A DNA stretch of 64,000 nucleotides, taken from positions 3,287,817-3,351,816 of the forward strand of contig NC_036464.1 of assembly GCF_002775205.1 (NCBI RefSeq), given 5' to 3'. Below are positions 1 through 37,863 of this stretch, one piece after another. The notes below the pieces were generated by a model that had not been told where the DNA came from, did not search any database, and saw only the letters and a list, made by a program, of their open reading frames with translations. The stretch comes from Xiphophorus maculatus. Taxonomy: Eukaryota; Chordata; Actinopteri; Cyprinodontiformes; Poeciliidae. Position numbers and translations under genes: made by a program. How positions within the stretch are numbered: position 1 is the first letter of the stretch; every line of letters starts with the position of its first letter.

Positions 1-10
1 AGGAAGTTAC

Positions 11-23217
<23,207 letters not shown>

Positions 23218-23979
23218 GGTTGCTATGGAAACAGAGACACACATCAGAAATGGTCAAGGAACTGGACCTGGTTTTGTTTTATCCTCAGAGTCTGGAGGAG
23301 GAGGAGCCCGCCCCACAGGAGGAGGTTCTGTTGTCTGGAGGAGTTTGACCCAGACCAGAACTTCCAGACCAGAACCCCTCCCATCAGAACCTCCATCCTT
23401 CTTGGTGTCCCTTGGTGACGTTTCAGTCTAGGGTTCTTCAGCTGCACTCTCCCTAGCAGGACAGTCCAGTTCACCCTGGATCCGTCAGAACCGAGCCCAC
23501 TCAGGTCCTGAGGTTCCTCCAATCAGGGAGCAGCTCCACAAGTCAGCAGGTCCCGGTTTCTACCTCATGTGATCGACAGGTTTACTAACTGTTTAACTAA
23601 TGATTTAACTAGTTAGCAGCTTAACTAACTTCACCGCTAACTAGCTAGCTGACCAACTAAAGGTGTTTCTGTCCCTCTGTGCCGTTGACGCAACGTGCTG
23701 ACGTCACACCGAAGTCCGCTCCGGATTCAGAGGGTGTAAGATTAGACCCGTAAGGAGTCAGAACCTGCTGCAGTCGTGGATCACGCAAGACTCTGGTCTG
23801 CAGGTCCCTGATGTTCCGGAGAATTCGGCTCGGTTAAACACCAGAACCTGGTAACGGCTGAGGAGAACCGGATCCAGCAGCTGTTAGAGCTACACAGTTC
23901 CGGTTACAGACAGCATATGAAGCAGACCCGAAGCTAAACCGAAGCGGTTTGGAACGGTTCTGGTTCTAAACAAACCGTG

Positions 23980-24250
23980 TAGAGAACACAGTCGGCCGCT
24001 CCGGACCGGAACCCGATGGGCCTGCCCCCCTCCTCAGTGTGAGTCCGGTTTACCTGGCGAGTCCCGCACCTGCAACTGCGCGCGCACTTTCCTCTTTCGC
24101 CTTAACGCACTCTTTTCCAGCCTGGTTCTGTAGGTTCTGTCCGGGTTCTGCCGCAGGTTTGATGCGCACTGTCACACCACGGAGCGCGTCTTCCGCCTCT
24201 GTGCTAATCTTCCGGTAAGCTGTTAGCGCAGTAGCGCCCCCTCTGTTCGG
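23980..24250 (-). promoter_or_regulatory. cul9: probable cul9 promoter and 5' non-coding exon
   Basis: The stretch is richer in CpG than the AT-rich sequence just to its right. On the minus strand it contains an ETS-like ACCGGAAG near 24215 and a second GGCGGAAG. A plausible donor (GCAG|GTGCGG) at about 24069 would join a 5' non-coding exon to the acceptor at 23223, just before the start codon. No TATA box was seen. This is inferred from position and motifs only; transcript ends are unknown. Confidence 0.4.
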
Positions 24251-25150
24251 AGGAGTTCTGTCATGACGTCACGTTTTATCGGTTTGGTGCATCCTGGATT
24301 CTACGGAGATCAGCTTCACTCAAACTTAAATAAATACTGTCATAAATGAGTACATAATTGATGATTCCCCATGAAATAACATCAAATTAAAATGTTAATC
24401 TGGAGATCATGTCGTCAGTCACAGTTTTATTTATTTATTTCATAAGAGTGTTTTATTTTGTACAGTTATTTCATGGGCTTATGTTTTCTAACTGTTTTTA
24501 TTTCATGTTCTTATATTCAAACGAGAGGGCGGAGAAGGCCACATTCAGGGTTTTCAGAACCAAAACGAGAATCAGAACCGAACACAGGAGACAACAGTTC
24601 CTGTGAAAACAACTCTGTGAAAACCTGAGATGGTTCATGTGAAGCTTCTTTTGACCTTGTCATCAATCAGAGGTTCTGATGGATCTGAAGCAGTGTCTGC
24701 GGTGTTCTGGTCCGCAGGGGGGCTCAAACGAGTAATTTGTAAGTATTCAAAATGACTAATTATTTAACGTAATTATTTATTACGTTAAATAATTCAGTTG
24801 TTCCAGTGATGAAAGACCTCAGCAGGTTCTCCAGGAGGCTGAACCTCCTCTTCAGTGTGAAGAGTAGCAGTCCTCTTGGTCCTGGTCCGGTGTTCTGATC
24901 CGGGTCAGCCATCTGGACCTCTGTTTGGCTCCATCACCACGCCACTAGAGGCAGTATCAGGCCCGAAAAGATGCCACTAAGGAGCAGATTTAGAAGTTCA
25001 CAGAAAGCTACAGAATTTGTTAAAAACTGTGAGCTGAGCTGAAGTAAATAAAAGAGAGAAGTTCAAATACATGCTGAGAGTGAAAATCCTTCCTAAAGGT
25101 GAAGATATATCACAGATTTCAAAAGAAAATAAAAACGGGAGACCGCGGAT
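24251..25150. other. intergenic region between cul9 and the SynDIG-type gene
   Basis: AT-rich sequence between two divergently arranged genes. Apart from the hairpin at 24758-24794 no gene, conserved protein segment or clear element was seen. Confidence 0.5.
24758..24794. repeat. perfect 16-bp hairpin
   Basis: AATTATTTAACGTAAT is followed after TATTT by its exact reverse complement. It lies between the cul9 and SynDIG promoters and may be a small palindromic element; no terminator role is expected in a vertebrate. Confidence 0.7.
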
Positions 25151-25159
25151 TATATGGGA

Positions 25160-25460
25160 AATAGCGCCCCCTTCACTTCCGGAGTGCAATGGTCCCATTT
25201 CCAAATAAGGTCTGAGACTGACAGCGGTCCGTCCCGCCCCTTTCTGTTTGCTGCAGCGAGGTGGACTTGCATCCTCCTGGACACCTGGGCGCTCTGCTGC
25301 CCGCCCGCCGAGCTCCTCTCTCGGCTCTCAGAGGTCCAGAGCTCCGCGGCTCCTCAGCGGGTCTCTGTCAGCTCGCTGCCCGGCCCAGAGCGCTCTGAGG
25401 TCGGTCAGACGACGGACAACAGCCCCTCAGATGAAGACTTTCATGCCTCACCTTGCGAGG
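25160..25460 (+). promoter_or_regulatory. probable promoter and 5' non-coding exon of the SynDIG-type gene
   Basis: A TATA-like TATATGGG at about 25152 and an ETS-like ACTTCCGG at about 25179 precede a GC-rich block (25250-25450). The block ends in a consensus donor, GCGAG|GTGAGTATG, at about 25460. The next splice acceptor that could serve it lies upstream of the start codon at 27187. Inferred from composition, motifs and a splice site; no coding content is supported. Confidence 0.45.
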
Positions 25461-26500
25461 TGAGTATGTGCGCTCGCGTGATCACAGGGATGACGTCAGA
25501 GGCTGTGTATGGGTATTCAATTATTATCATGAGCTTCACGCATTTCTGCCCGTAAACAGCCATGCGCGTGCGTGTTGGTGTCCGGGGCAGGGGGAGGTGG
25601 AGATTGTTCTGCTGCATGAAAAGGTTCCGAACCGGGAGTCTGATCCAGAACTCAGGATGCCGAACGAGGAGCTGAGATGGTCCGCATATGGAAACCATGG
25701 CAACCAAGCAGGGCGCACCGGAGACAGAACCCGACCAGAACATGAGGATGAGACTGAGGCAGGCCGGGCCTTCAGTCTGTTAGAGCTGGGCATCAAAATC
25801 ACCTCAACGGTCCAGCTGTAAATACCGGTTACAGTATAAAACTATTTTAGTTTATAATATGATGAAACAGATCCAGTTTTAGTTACATAATGTTTCAAAC
25901 ATGTTTTTATTTACGTCATACTGCTAATAATACACATATCTCCATAATAACTTCTCTTCCGTCTTTTCATTGTTAAGCTGCCTTTATTAATACTTAAAGC
26001 TAACCCTAACACTAATCCCTTCAAAATAAAATCATATGCTCTCAAAACAGAAGTTAATCATTAACCGCCAAAAAGGGAAACAATAAAATACAGAACCAAA
26101 TTTAGAACATCATGAAGCGATTCATAAAGTCCAGAGGACTCCAAAGCTTCATTCAGCGACGAAGCTGAAGTTGGTTTCCGATTCGGGAAATGGCTAAAGG
26201 GCGATTCCACCTAATTATTTACAACCTTCCGCATCTTTATTCGACTCTAGTTTAAAAATTACAACATCTGGACTCTTCACACCTGGACTGGATTATTCTG
26301 CTCTTATAGCAGAATAATTAAAACCTTGTTTATCTTTTTGTGAAACCTTTATTTGATTTGTGAAACTTCACTTAACAGACAGCTGCAGATCTTTCCTTCC
26401 AGCAGCCATCAAAATCTACAATACCTCTCTGAAGAATGAATGAGTTACACCAACATTTAATTTCCCTTTGGGATTAAAAAAAAACCTGCATGGAACTATT
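25461..26500. other. presumed intron 1 of the SynDIG-type gene
   Basis: AT-rich sequence after the donor at 25460, with no recognisable exon or transposon protein. Only the tandem repeat that follows stands out. Confidence 0.4.
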
Positions 26501-26888
26501 AACATGTAACTACTATTAGCATGTAGCTACCATCAGCATCTAGCTACTGTTAACATGTAACTACTATTAGCATGTAGCTACCATCAGCATCTAGCTACTG
26601 TTAACATGTAACTACTATTAGCATGTAGCTACCATCAGCATCTAGCTACTGTTAACATGTAACTACTATTAGCATGTAGCTACCATCAGCATCTAGCTAC
26701 TGTTAACATGTAACTACTATTAGCATGTAGCTACCATCAGCATCTAGCTACTGTTAACATGTAACTACTATTAGCATGTAGCTACCATCAGCATCTAGCT
26801 ACTGTTAACATGTAACTACTATTAGCATGTAGCTACCATCAGCATCTAGCTACTGTTAACATGTAACTACTATTAGCATGTAGCTACC
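26501..26888. repeat. 51-bp tandem repeat, about 7.6 near-identical copies
   Basis: The 51-base unit includes ACTACTATTAGCATGTAGCT and CATCAGCATCTAGCTACTG. Copies are almost identical, which implies recent expansion or homogenisation. It lies in the presumed first intron of the SynDIG-type gene. Confidence 0.95.
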
Positions 26889-27153
26889 ACACGCTGATGG
26901 TGTCAGATCTGTCCGCGTTAGCGGTACTGCAGGTGCTACTATTTAGTGGACAGTAGCCCTGGCTGCCCAGTCCTGGGGTACTGAGGCCAGGCTGCCTGCA
27001 CAGCGTCCTCTGTAAGGACGGTGAAGTGTCTTGCCCAAGGACACGACGAGCCGCCACAGGGTGAACTGGTTGCTGATGGTTGCTCTCTAGGCCTCTTCAG
27101 GACCAGCAGCCAACAGTGACAGCTTCCTGTTCCTATTCCAGGTCACAGTCTGA

Positions 27154-28800
<1,647 letters not shown>

Positions 28801-29554
28801 CCATGGCAACAGAGGCTGGGTCTGGAGCCTCCGGGGTTCTACAGGTTTTTGGACTTTTGTGTCTTTTGGTTCTAGATTTTTCTCTGAAGGTTTTTGAATG
28901 TTTGTAAACCATCATCATCACCATCATCAGACTTTACCTGCCGGGTGGATGAAGAACCAACAGAACCTGCTGTGGTTCTGGTCCAGACGGTTCTGATTCC
29001 CACTGGGAGGTTCTGGTTGCTCTGAACTGAATCTGGGTTTGTTTTCCTTCTGCAGCCTGTTCTGGTTCTGGTTCTGGTTCTGTCCACGGATCTCCCGGTT
29101 TCTGATTTGATGGAGCCGGGTTTTGTTCACAGTGACAAGGGCCGATGGTGTCGGACCGGCCCAGCAGAACCACGTGGGCCGGGTTTCCCTCATTCAGATG
29201 TGGACGAGGTTCTGCAGCTCTGACCCTGATGCAGGTTCTGTTCAGGTTCTGGTTTCAATCACGCTGCCACCTGAGTGTCCAGAGCCCGACCCGACCTGAC
29301 CCGGTCCCCCCCGGTGTTACTTCCTGCGTCAGCAGAACTAATCTGTCCTCTGAGCTCATTAACGTCCTGATCCGTTTAGCTGCTGCTAATATGAACCAGA
29401 ACCAGCAGGTTCTGCCAGAACTCAGAATGTCTGATGAGGCTGTGACCTTTGACCGAGGTGCGGCCCAGGTTCTGGAGCCGTTTTGGGCCGATCCTCTCCA
29501 GAACCGGTCTCCTGTGGTTCTGTTCATGACCCGTTTAGCTCCATTTTGTTCCTA

Positions 29555-29560
29555 AATAAA
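29555..29560 (+). terminator. candidate polyadenylation signal of the SynDIG-type gene
   Basis: AATAAA lies about 755 bases after the stop codon on the same strand; a second AATAAA is near 29720. The sequence between has no competing gene. Confidence 0.4.
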
Positions 29561-29924
29561 CGGATTTTCCAATACTTGATCCTTTGATCTGAACGTCATT
29601 AAAGGAAAGTCTTTGGAGCCGCTGACCTTTGACCTCGGGAGCAGCCGGGGTGGGGAGGGACGTCTCCATGACGACGGGCTCCGGCTCGGCGCCACCTGCA
29701 GCTCATTTGGACGATGTTCAATAAAAGACGAACACGCTGATTGGTTCTGGACTTTTTATTTCTAGAGTTTCAGTCTGACTATGGGAAGCTTCGCCCTGAG
29801 CGCCGCCTGCCAGGCGCAGCTCCAGCAACACCACAAACACCACTCTGACATCACTTCCTGTCACAAATTTCCTGTGAAAATGTGATGTCAGTACTCAGGA
29901 AGTGCTGACATCATTTCCTGAGTG

Positions 29925-30165
29925 ATGACGTCATAAGCTGTGTCCGAATTCAGGGTCTGCGTCTGTTGAAGGACAGATTTGTAGGCCGATTACGTCATAG
30001 CGTGGCGAGAAGGCCCGTCCGAATCCAGAGACTCGTCCAAATGCGTCCTTCTTTTCCCCAGGTTTGAAGGATGGGTCGGCCCACCGTATCCCATAATTCA
30101 TTGCAGGTCCCAAGCGGGCATTCAGGCAGAGCGACGATGGCGGTGAAAAGCGGTAAATTATTTTG
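29925..30165. repeat. possible DNA-transposon remnant
   Basis: The stretch starting GTGTCCGAATTCAGGGTCTG and containing paired TCCGAAT, GAAGGAC and CGTCC words resembles the ends of dispersed fish DNA transposons. It includes a short ATGGCGGTGAAAAGCG followed by a GTAAAT donor-like site. No transposase was found. Confidence 0.3.
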
Positions 30166-30714
30166 TTACATTACACTTTAAATGACACAACGTGATTTTG
30201 TACAGTGTAAGTGTGTAAGTCTCCAATATCAGCTCTGACATGGTGACTAGTTTCCCCAGTGACTGGAAGTTAAACACAGATATTATTCAGACATTTAACA
30301 TTTAGCTGTAAATGTTTGGTTTACTATTGAATTTATTCCTGATCAAATCGGTTTGATTGATTAAAGTTAAGCCTTCAAACATGCTAGTTTTATTTAACTC
30401 TAATGGTTTATCTGAGATTATATTTGAAAATGAATCATTTGCTTATATTTATTCCTGGTAGAAATGTGCTCTACATGTTTGAACATTTAGAATCAAACTA
30501 ACGGATTCATTTTTTCCTATGAACAAACTTTACTATAAAGGTGAAGAATAATACAGGAATCAGTAACACATGACTGAAAGACAATCTTCAGCTCCGTTGC
30601 TGTTTTTATCTGCTTCACGGTTGCTAGGCAACCTGAGTTACGCTGAGGTGGGGGCGGGGCAGTTGGAGGAGGCAACACCTGTGTGAATTCACTGCTTCTC
30701 TCTTCAGGTCTTGG

Positions 30715-30720
30715 TTTATT
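30715..30720 (-). terminator. prph2: candidate prph2 polyadenylation signal
   Basis: AATAAA on the minus strand about 780 bases past the prph2 stop codon (TTTATT on the plus strand). It is the first clear hexamer seen downstream. Confidence 0.3.
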
Positions 30721-31311
30721 CTCCTTCCCAGGATGCAGACCTTGAATCCGGACACAGATAGTCCGTCTGGCCACCTGACTTCCAGTGACATCGACTTGTT
30801 GAAACTCTTGTCATCTACTATCTGCTAGTAAAATACTCTGACATCACTTCCTGTTACTCTGAGGTCACTATTTGCAATTAGGCATGACTTCCTGCCTGCT
30901 GCTGTGTGTCTCTAACAGAACACCTGCAGCACAGCTCTGCATAAACTCCAGATGTGGAAGTGTTTACCTGCACAGGTGAGTAGGAAGGTGACCTGCTCTT
31001 TGGCTGTCTGTTTCCATAGCAACCCACCCAACCGGTACCGACCGGTACCGAGCCACCCGACCATCAGCGACGCACAAACTAAAATCTGGGCGTAAAAAAA
31101 GAAATGTTTGGCAAGAATCCTCCAAAGCTGCGCCCCCTGCAGGACAAACTGAGACACTGCAGCAGGAAGCCAGGAGTCAGGGCTGCCAGGTGGTACCGGC
31201 TGGTACCGGTCGGGCTCAGGTCATCTGGACCTCAGGTTCTGTTCAGTTAAAATGTTCTGGTGACAAATTTACAGACTGGAAGAAAACACACACAGTTCTC
31301 TGGCAGGGTGT

Positions 31312-31441
31312 GTGTTCAGTGTGTGTGTGTGTGTGTGTGTTCTGCACATGCTCAGTAGAGTCCGTCAGTCCGGGAAGCGGCGCCTCCTCTGTCGGCCCCC
31401 CGGCTCGGTGGGGGGTGGGGGTGGGGGGGGGGGGGGGGGGG
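31312..31441. repeat. prph2: (TG)n and poly-G/poly-C tracts in the prph2 3' UTR
   Basis: A (TG)n run lies near 31318-31341. From about 31409 to 31441 almost unbroken G follows, reading as a run of more than 20 C on the coding strand, some 60 bases after the stop codon. Confidence 0.9.
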
Positions 31442-31501
31442 CAGACGGCTGCGGTGGGGGAAGGGGAGGGGAGAGACCTCAGGATGCTGGTGGGCGGGGC
31501 T

Positions 31502-31714
31502 TCAGGTGGCGTCGGCGTCGGGGGAGGCCCCGCCCTCCTCCACCTGGTTGGCGCGGCCGAAGGTCTTGACCTTGGACAGAAGGTCGGCCAGCGTCTCCTT
31601 GAAGCCTTTCTCCAGCAGCCAGCCCTCGCTCTCACACTCCGGGTTCTCCGGGTCGGCCATCGTCTCCAGGGCCGTGCTCAGGTACTTCAGGCCCGCCACA
31701 TCCCCCGCCTGGCT

Positions 31715-31745
<31 letters not shown>

Positions 31746-34700
31746 GAGAGGTGAGTCTGGACAGATCAACATGGTTCAGCTCTGCACCAACCAGCAGCTT
31801 CCTGTTCCTGTTCCTGCAGCGATCTGATTGGAGCTTTCAGCTTTCTGAACCAGGAGCACAGGCCCCCCGTCTGCCCCCCCTCCAGGTGAGCTCAGGTGTG
31901 TCCTTCAGCCAGTAACTTCAGGTGTTGAACTTGTTGTTCTGACCCAGATAACAGGCCTCTTAGGCAATGTCCCTGACTTCCCAGAATGCACCCTGCTGCG
32001 GCAGATTAACCCCCCAGGAATAGTTCCTGCCCCCCAGGCAGATTACCTGCAGCAGCTCAGCCTGGACTCGGCTCTCTAGTCAGTCCGAGTCGCTGACGGA
32101 CTGGACTCGGACTGCGGCGGGTTTCCGTGACCGGTCCGGTTCAGAAACAAACATGGCGGTAAATCTGATTAACGTGGCAGCGTGCCGGGTCACCTGGTGC
32201 CGGTTCGGTCCAGGTGTTCTGACAATCGTCTTGTTTTAAAACGGAGGATTAGGAACACGGCTGATCCTCCGTGAACCCATCCACGGGTTAAAGACTGAGG
32301 CTGGAGGAGGCGGGCAACCAGTTACCATGGCAACACAGCGCCAGGCCCAGATCGATGGTTCTGTTCTGGTTCCAGTTAGGTTTTGGTTCTTTTCATGTGT
32401 CCTGTCCAAGAAGCCAGGTTCCAGCTACATCAACCCGCCAGCATCAGGCAGGATCGTCTCACTCCGACTCCCTGAAAACTTCCCAGAATGCAGCAGAGGA
32501 CGAACTGGAGCGGCATGCTGCAGTTAGCATGTTAGCTGATGAAGGCTGGCTTTGAGTCTTCATCACTGGAGGCTTTCATCCACAACTTTCACCTTCAGAA
32601 GCAGGACCAGCTGAAAACAGAGGCTGCCTGTTAGCATGCTAACAGCTATCATTAGCATGCCACGCTAACTTTAAAGCAGTTTTTTATGTTCATGTGTTCC
32701 TTTGTCAGCATAAAGGACGAGTTTTAAAGTTCATTCTGTGAAGAATGAAATCCAATTAATAACCTCGCCTTGTTAGCTTAACATGCCAAGACTAATGTAA
32801 TGCTAACTAACATGCTAAGGCTACCTTCAGGATGTTACTGACTCTGAAGGTTATAGTTATATAATAAGTTTCTTTCTTTCTAATGTTTCCTTTGATGCTG
32901 TGAAGCATGTTAAACTGCTATGCTATCCCATGCTATCTGATGCTATTCGATGCTAACCAGATGAACTCGTCTCGTATCAATTCAACGTCACACACCAACG
33001 GCCGAGCGTGTTTTAGCAGGAAAGGAGATCCGACGGTTTGAACGAGAAACGGTGCAACTTCCATGAAAGAAAAGCTTGAAATAAGCTAACAGGCGGGTTT
33101 GGTGAGTCTTGGGTCCTGAAACCAGACAGCGGCCATGATGAGCTGCAGCTGATAATCTACTTGATTTGACTGACATTTACTTCCATAACTCTCTCATTCA
33201 ACATTACAGAACAAATCAACAGATGTCGTTCATCATGGATGATGATCTTTGAGTTTCTGAATGTTTGCCTCCATCTGTTGCTACAGCAGTAGCATGCTAA
33301 TGCTAATCCTTAATGTTAGTCTGTCAGGATTATTTTGTGAAGGTTTTTGCTCTAGTAAACGGCTTTGAACAGATTTCTGAATGAATGGTACAATACGGTG
33401 GTGGACACAGATAGCTAAAAGGTTAGCTGCTCTAACCCTAATGCACTAATAAACTTTAGTTTAGCTAATGCTGGACTAATGCCATGGCATTTAACAGGGG
33501 CTAAAGCTAAAGCTCTAGACCAGCATGGTATTTAGCAGGAGCTAATGCTAAAGTACTGAATCCAATCATGTTGAAATCCAGCATGATGAGCAGAACATGA
33601 AGAAACTCAAAGCTATTCATATGTGAGCTACTGTATTTATCTGAATAACATCCTGGTTATGTGTTCACATGTTTTTCTTTTATTTTGTCTTTTTATTGTC
33701 AATTGCTAAATAAAGTTTCTTGTAAAAAAGGGAACGCAACAACAGGAAGTGGAACTGCTGCATCTAAAACCACTTCAAAATAAGAGTTGAGTATTTAGGT
33801 CTAACTACCCAACAGTTGATAACCAAACCTTCAACACAGATGTTGATCTTTATTCAGATAAAATTGGACAAAACTGAAGGAAATTTGCACTTTAGACTTT
33901 GTTACCAAAAATGCGGAAGCACTAAATGAAAATCTGGTAACTAAACCTGCTAAGGCTAACAGCCATTAGCCTGCTAAGGCTAACAGCCATTAGCCTGAGA
34001 TGTTCAGGGTGTTCCAGTGGCCTGAAGCTAATTTATAGCCACTGTTAATAAATCTATAATGGTTTTATGTAAATATATCAAATAGTGTTGAGCAGCTTGA
34101 GCTCTGTGGAAACCACAGCAGATCAGCTCATAGCCGCCCTTATAAAAAATCCCATCAAAGTCACATGAAAACCACACATGTGGTTCACACAACTTTTTAC
34201 ATGTGAAAGATGTGAATCACATGTGAAAGCACATGTATACTTGATTTTGGAACATTTCGTGGTAAAATCACGTGATTCCCATGTGATCACATGGGAATCA
34301 CATATGATACACATATACATTATATACAATTATAAAATAATGGGACCACCTTTTTTACCATGAAAATGTCCGATTTCTTCATATTATTCACTTTTCATGA
34401 TGAATATGAGGTCACATGTTAATCTGATATAATTTTCTAAGACATAACTGCAAACTAAAGCAAACTTGTAGCTATGAATCAAGACTTCTTAGACAAGTAT
34501 ATATGTACACAAAACAACAATTTATTTACTTCTGTTTGAAACTGTTGAGAACCAGAAACAACTTTTAACACCTGAGAATGACACCATACAGGTTTGCCCC
34601 AAATTAGGCCCAGATAATAAACATGTGGAAACCAGAAACAGGTTTAATACCATCAGTGCCGGTCCAGAGAGGGAAAACAGAACCTCAGGTAAAACCTGAC

Positions 34701-34784
34701 TGGTCCTTCACGTTGTTTCAGGAGAGACTGTAGCATTCGACTGTGAGCTCTCTGAGTCTCCTTAATGTCTTTAAGGGTGGTTAG

Positions 34785-34835
<51 letters not shown>

Positions 34836-37795
34836 TTGCATTGGTGGCTTGTATAGGGGTCTTATTATATGTGCCAGTAACCACAGGTGCAGGTGCTGTG
34901 GGTGGTGATGCTCAGGTGGGGAGTTTTCCTTCTCCAGTGCTGAAGGTGATCAGGTCTCTGGGTCCTGATCTGTTGCCCCATTCATTCCCCCTCTGAGCTT
35001 CACTGGACCACTGGCCTCCAACAAACTGTAAAAAATTAATAAAACAAAGCTCCTATGATCTGGACTACATTTTATTTACACACACCCACAGCAGAGTCCT
35101 ACTTTTACATCAGTGTGTAATTGGCCAGAATGACTCTGATCTGCTAAATAAAGCAGCATAACGTGACGTTGTTTGGTGATTATCCTGTCAGGCTAAAAAA
35201 CATTCAGTTGATAAAACTATGATTCTCTTGGCAATTAAAAGAAAAATCATGCAGTGTTAAAAACAGTAACAGGTCAATTTATATTTTTCTAATGGAAGAA
35301 CGTCATCATAATAGCAGCTCACACATCACGGAGGGAGAAATGGCCGTTTTATTATAACGGTCCTCAATTTTAACTTTGACTGAGTAAACAGCTGCCGTCT
35401 GTTGTTCCCTCCTTTAAAAAGAGGTAAAGTTTAAGTAGTGAAGCATCAAATCCACACTAATTTGTTTTAGGAGCTGTAGGACTCAGGATAAAGCCTTCAA
35501 ACTGTAAAATGGGCCAGCCTTCAGCTAACGTTCAGCTAGCTTAGCATGACGTCAGTACTAAGGAAAAGTTCACCGGTACATCACTATCATCAGTACGTGT
35601 TACTTTACAGATTTATATTTTTGTCTAAACATTTTCGATACACCTCGAGATTCAAATCAAGTAAAACATTTCTTACCTTTTGTTCGGGAAAAAAGCCAAA
35701 CTCTTCAAGTCCATTTTATCCATGAAAAAATCCTTTTTTCTTCTTTTTTTAACGTCCTCAACTGTCTGAAGAATCTTCTAGAGTTGGTTGGGCTTGAAAA
35801 CATCTCGCGAGATTTTTGAAATAATGAGATCTGAGATAAATCTTTATTGTCATTGTCACAAGGACAACGAAATTTAAAAGGTTCCATCAGTCGGTGCATA
35901 TGCTTAAAAACAAAAAATAACTGTCTCACAATTCACACACAATGCAAGAAATAACAAATAACTGGCAAAAAAACAAAAAGTAAGAACAGCCACATTCTCA
36001 CATCCATCATTTATGATGATTAATGGTTGTTTTTGATTGCATTTAGTTTTGTTATTGCTGTCGGGTAGAAACTGTCTCTGAGACGTTGGTTCTGGTTCTG
36101 GTTGCTCTGTATCTTCTGCCTGAAGGCAGCAGTGTGAACAGAGAAGGTCCGGGGTGAGAAGTGTCCTTTGTGATGTGTTGTGCTTTTCTTAGACAGCGGT
36201 CGCTGTGCAGGTCCTCCAGTGAGGGGAGAGGGCAGCCAATGATTTTTTGGGCTGTATTCACAACCCTTTGGAGAGCTTTCCTTTGAGCCGCAGTGCTGCT
36301 GTTATACCAGACGCAGATACAGTAGGTCAGTATGCTCTCTATGGAGCACTTGTAGAAGGACACCAGCAGCTTCTCCTTGATGCTGTTCCTCCTGAGAACC
36401 CTCAGGAAGTTCAGTCTTTGCTGGGCCTTTTTTATCAGTTCGAAGGTGTTCATGTTCCATGTGAGGCCCTGCTCAATGTGGACCCCCAGGAAACGGAAAT
36501 CAGCTACCCTCTCCACACATTTTCCCCCAATGGTTAGTGGTGTAATGTCCGTTTTATTCCTCCTGTAATCTATTATGAGTTCTTTTGTCTTTGAGTTGTT
36601 GAGGAGCAGATTGTTCTCCCTACACCACTGCAACAACCGCTCCACCTCTCCCCTGTAGGCGGACTCGTCGCCTCCTGAGATGAGCCCCACCACTGTGGTG
36701 TCATCAGCAAACTTGGTGATGGTGTTGCTGTGGTGGGCAGAGGTGCAGTCGTATGTGTACAGACAATAGAGCAGGGGGCTCAGCACACAGCCCTGTGGAG
36801 AGCCAGTACTAAGGCTGAGGGCAGTGGATGTATGTTTTCCCACCCTAAATCTCTGCTGTCGGTTGGTCAGGAAGCTCAGGATCCACATGCAGGTGGAGTG
36901 AGGGAGGCCCAGGTCCCCCAGTTTGTCCACCAGTCTGTGAGGGAGGATGGTATTAAAAGCAGAGCTGTAGTCTACAAAGAGCATCTGCACATAGCTCCCC
37001 TGCTGCTCCAGATGTGACAGAGCAGCATGGAGGGCCGTGATCACAGCGTCCTCTGTGGATCTGTTGGCTCTGTAGGCGAACTGGTGGTGGTCAAAGCCAG
37101 GAGGGAGAAGTGCTGTGATGTGACCCCGGACCAGTTTTTCAAAACACTTCGTCACCACAGGGGTTAGTGCCACTGGCCGGTAGTCATTGAGGCAGGAGAT
37201 GTGAGGTTTCTTGGGTATGGGGACTATGGTGGAAGATTTCAGGCAGGATGGGACTGTAGACAGGGCTAGGGACTGGTTGAAGGTCCTGGTGAAGACTCCA
37301 GCCAGCTGATCGGCGCAGTCTTTCAAGACACGTCCAGGGACGCCATCAGGTCCAGCAGCCTTCCTTGGGTTGACAGCCCGCAGTGTGCGCCTCACCTCGT
37401 GCTCCTCTACAACGAGGGGTGTGGTGTTGGAGAGAAACAGGCTGGTGGTTTGTGTGGTTGCCTCCGTAGCCTAGCTAGCAGGCTGGCCCTGCAGCCCCGC
37501 TTCTGCCTTCTCTCTCTACGCCGCCGTCGCTTCCTCCCTGCTGGGATGGTAATCCACGGCGCGCCGGGGCTCCTCGCTATGTCCCCCGGAATATTGAACA
37601 AGCGTTGAAAATCAGCTGTAACATCTCGTTCGTAGCGGGAACCGATCGTCAGGAGATCGTCCCGACTGTATATTTTGTTTGTCCGACATGACGGAACAGA
37701 AATCAACACGTTCACAAGCAGCCAAACATAACATAGCACCGACCGAGAGAGCCATGAGCTGCTGCAACTGCGTGCGCCGCCATCTTGGGAAAAAA

Positions 37796-37863
<68 letters not shown>

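Noticed and set aside
30120-30160. Possible first exon ATGGCGGTGAAAAGCG with a GTAAAT donor
   Set aside because: Six codons only, no downstream exon could be matched, and the context looks like a dispersed repeat.
31190-31915. Plus-strand 241-codon open frame over the prph2 last exon
   Set aside because: It is the antisense of prph2 exon 3 extended through (TG)n and poly-G.
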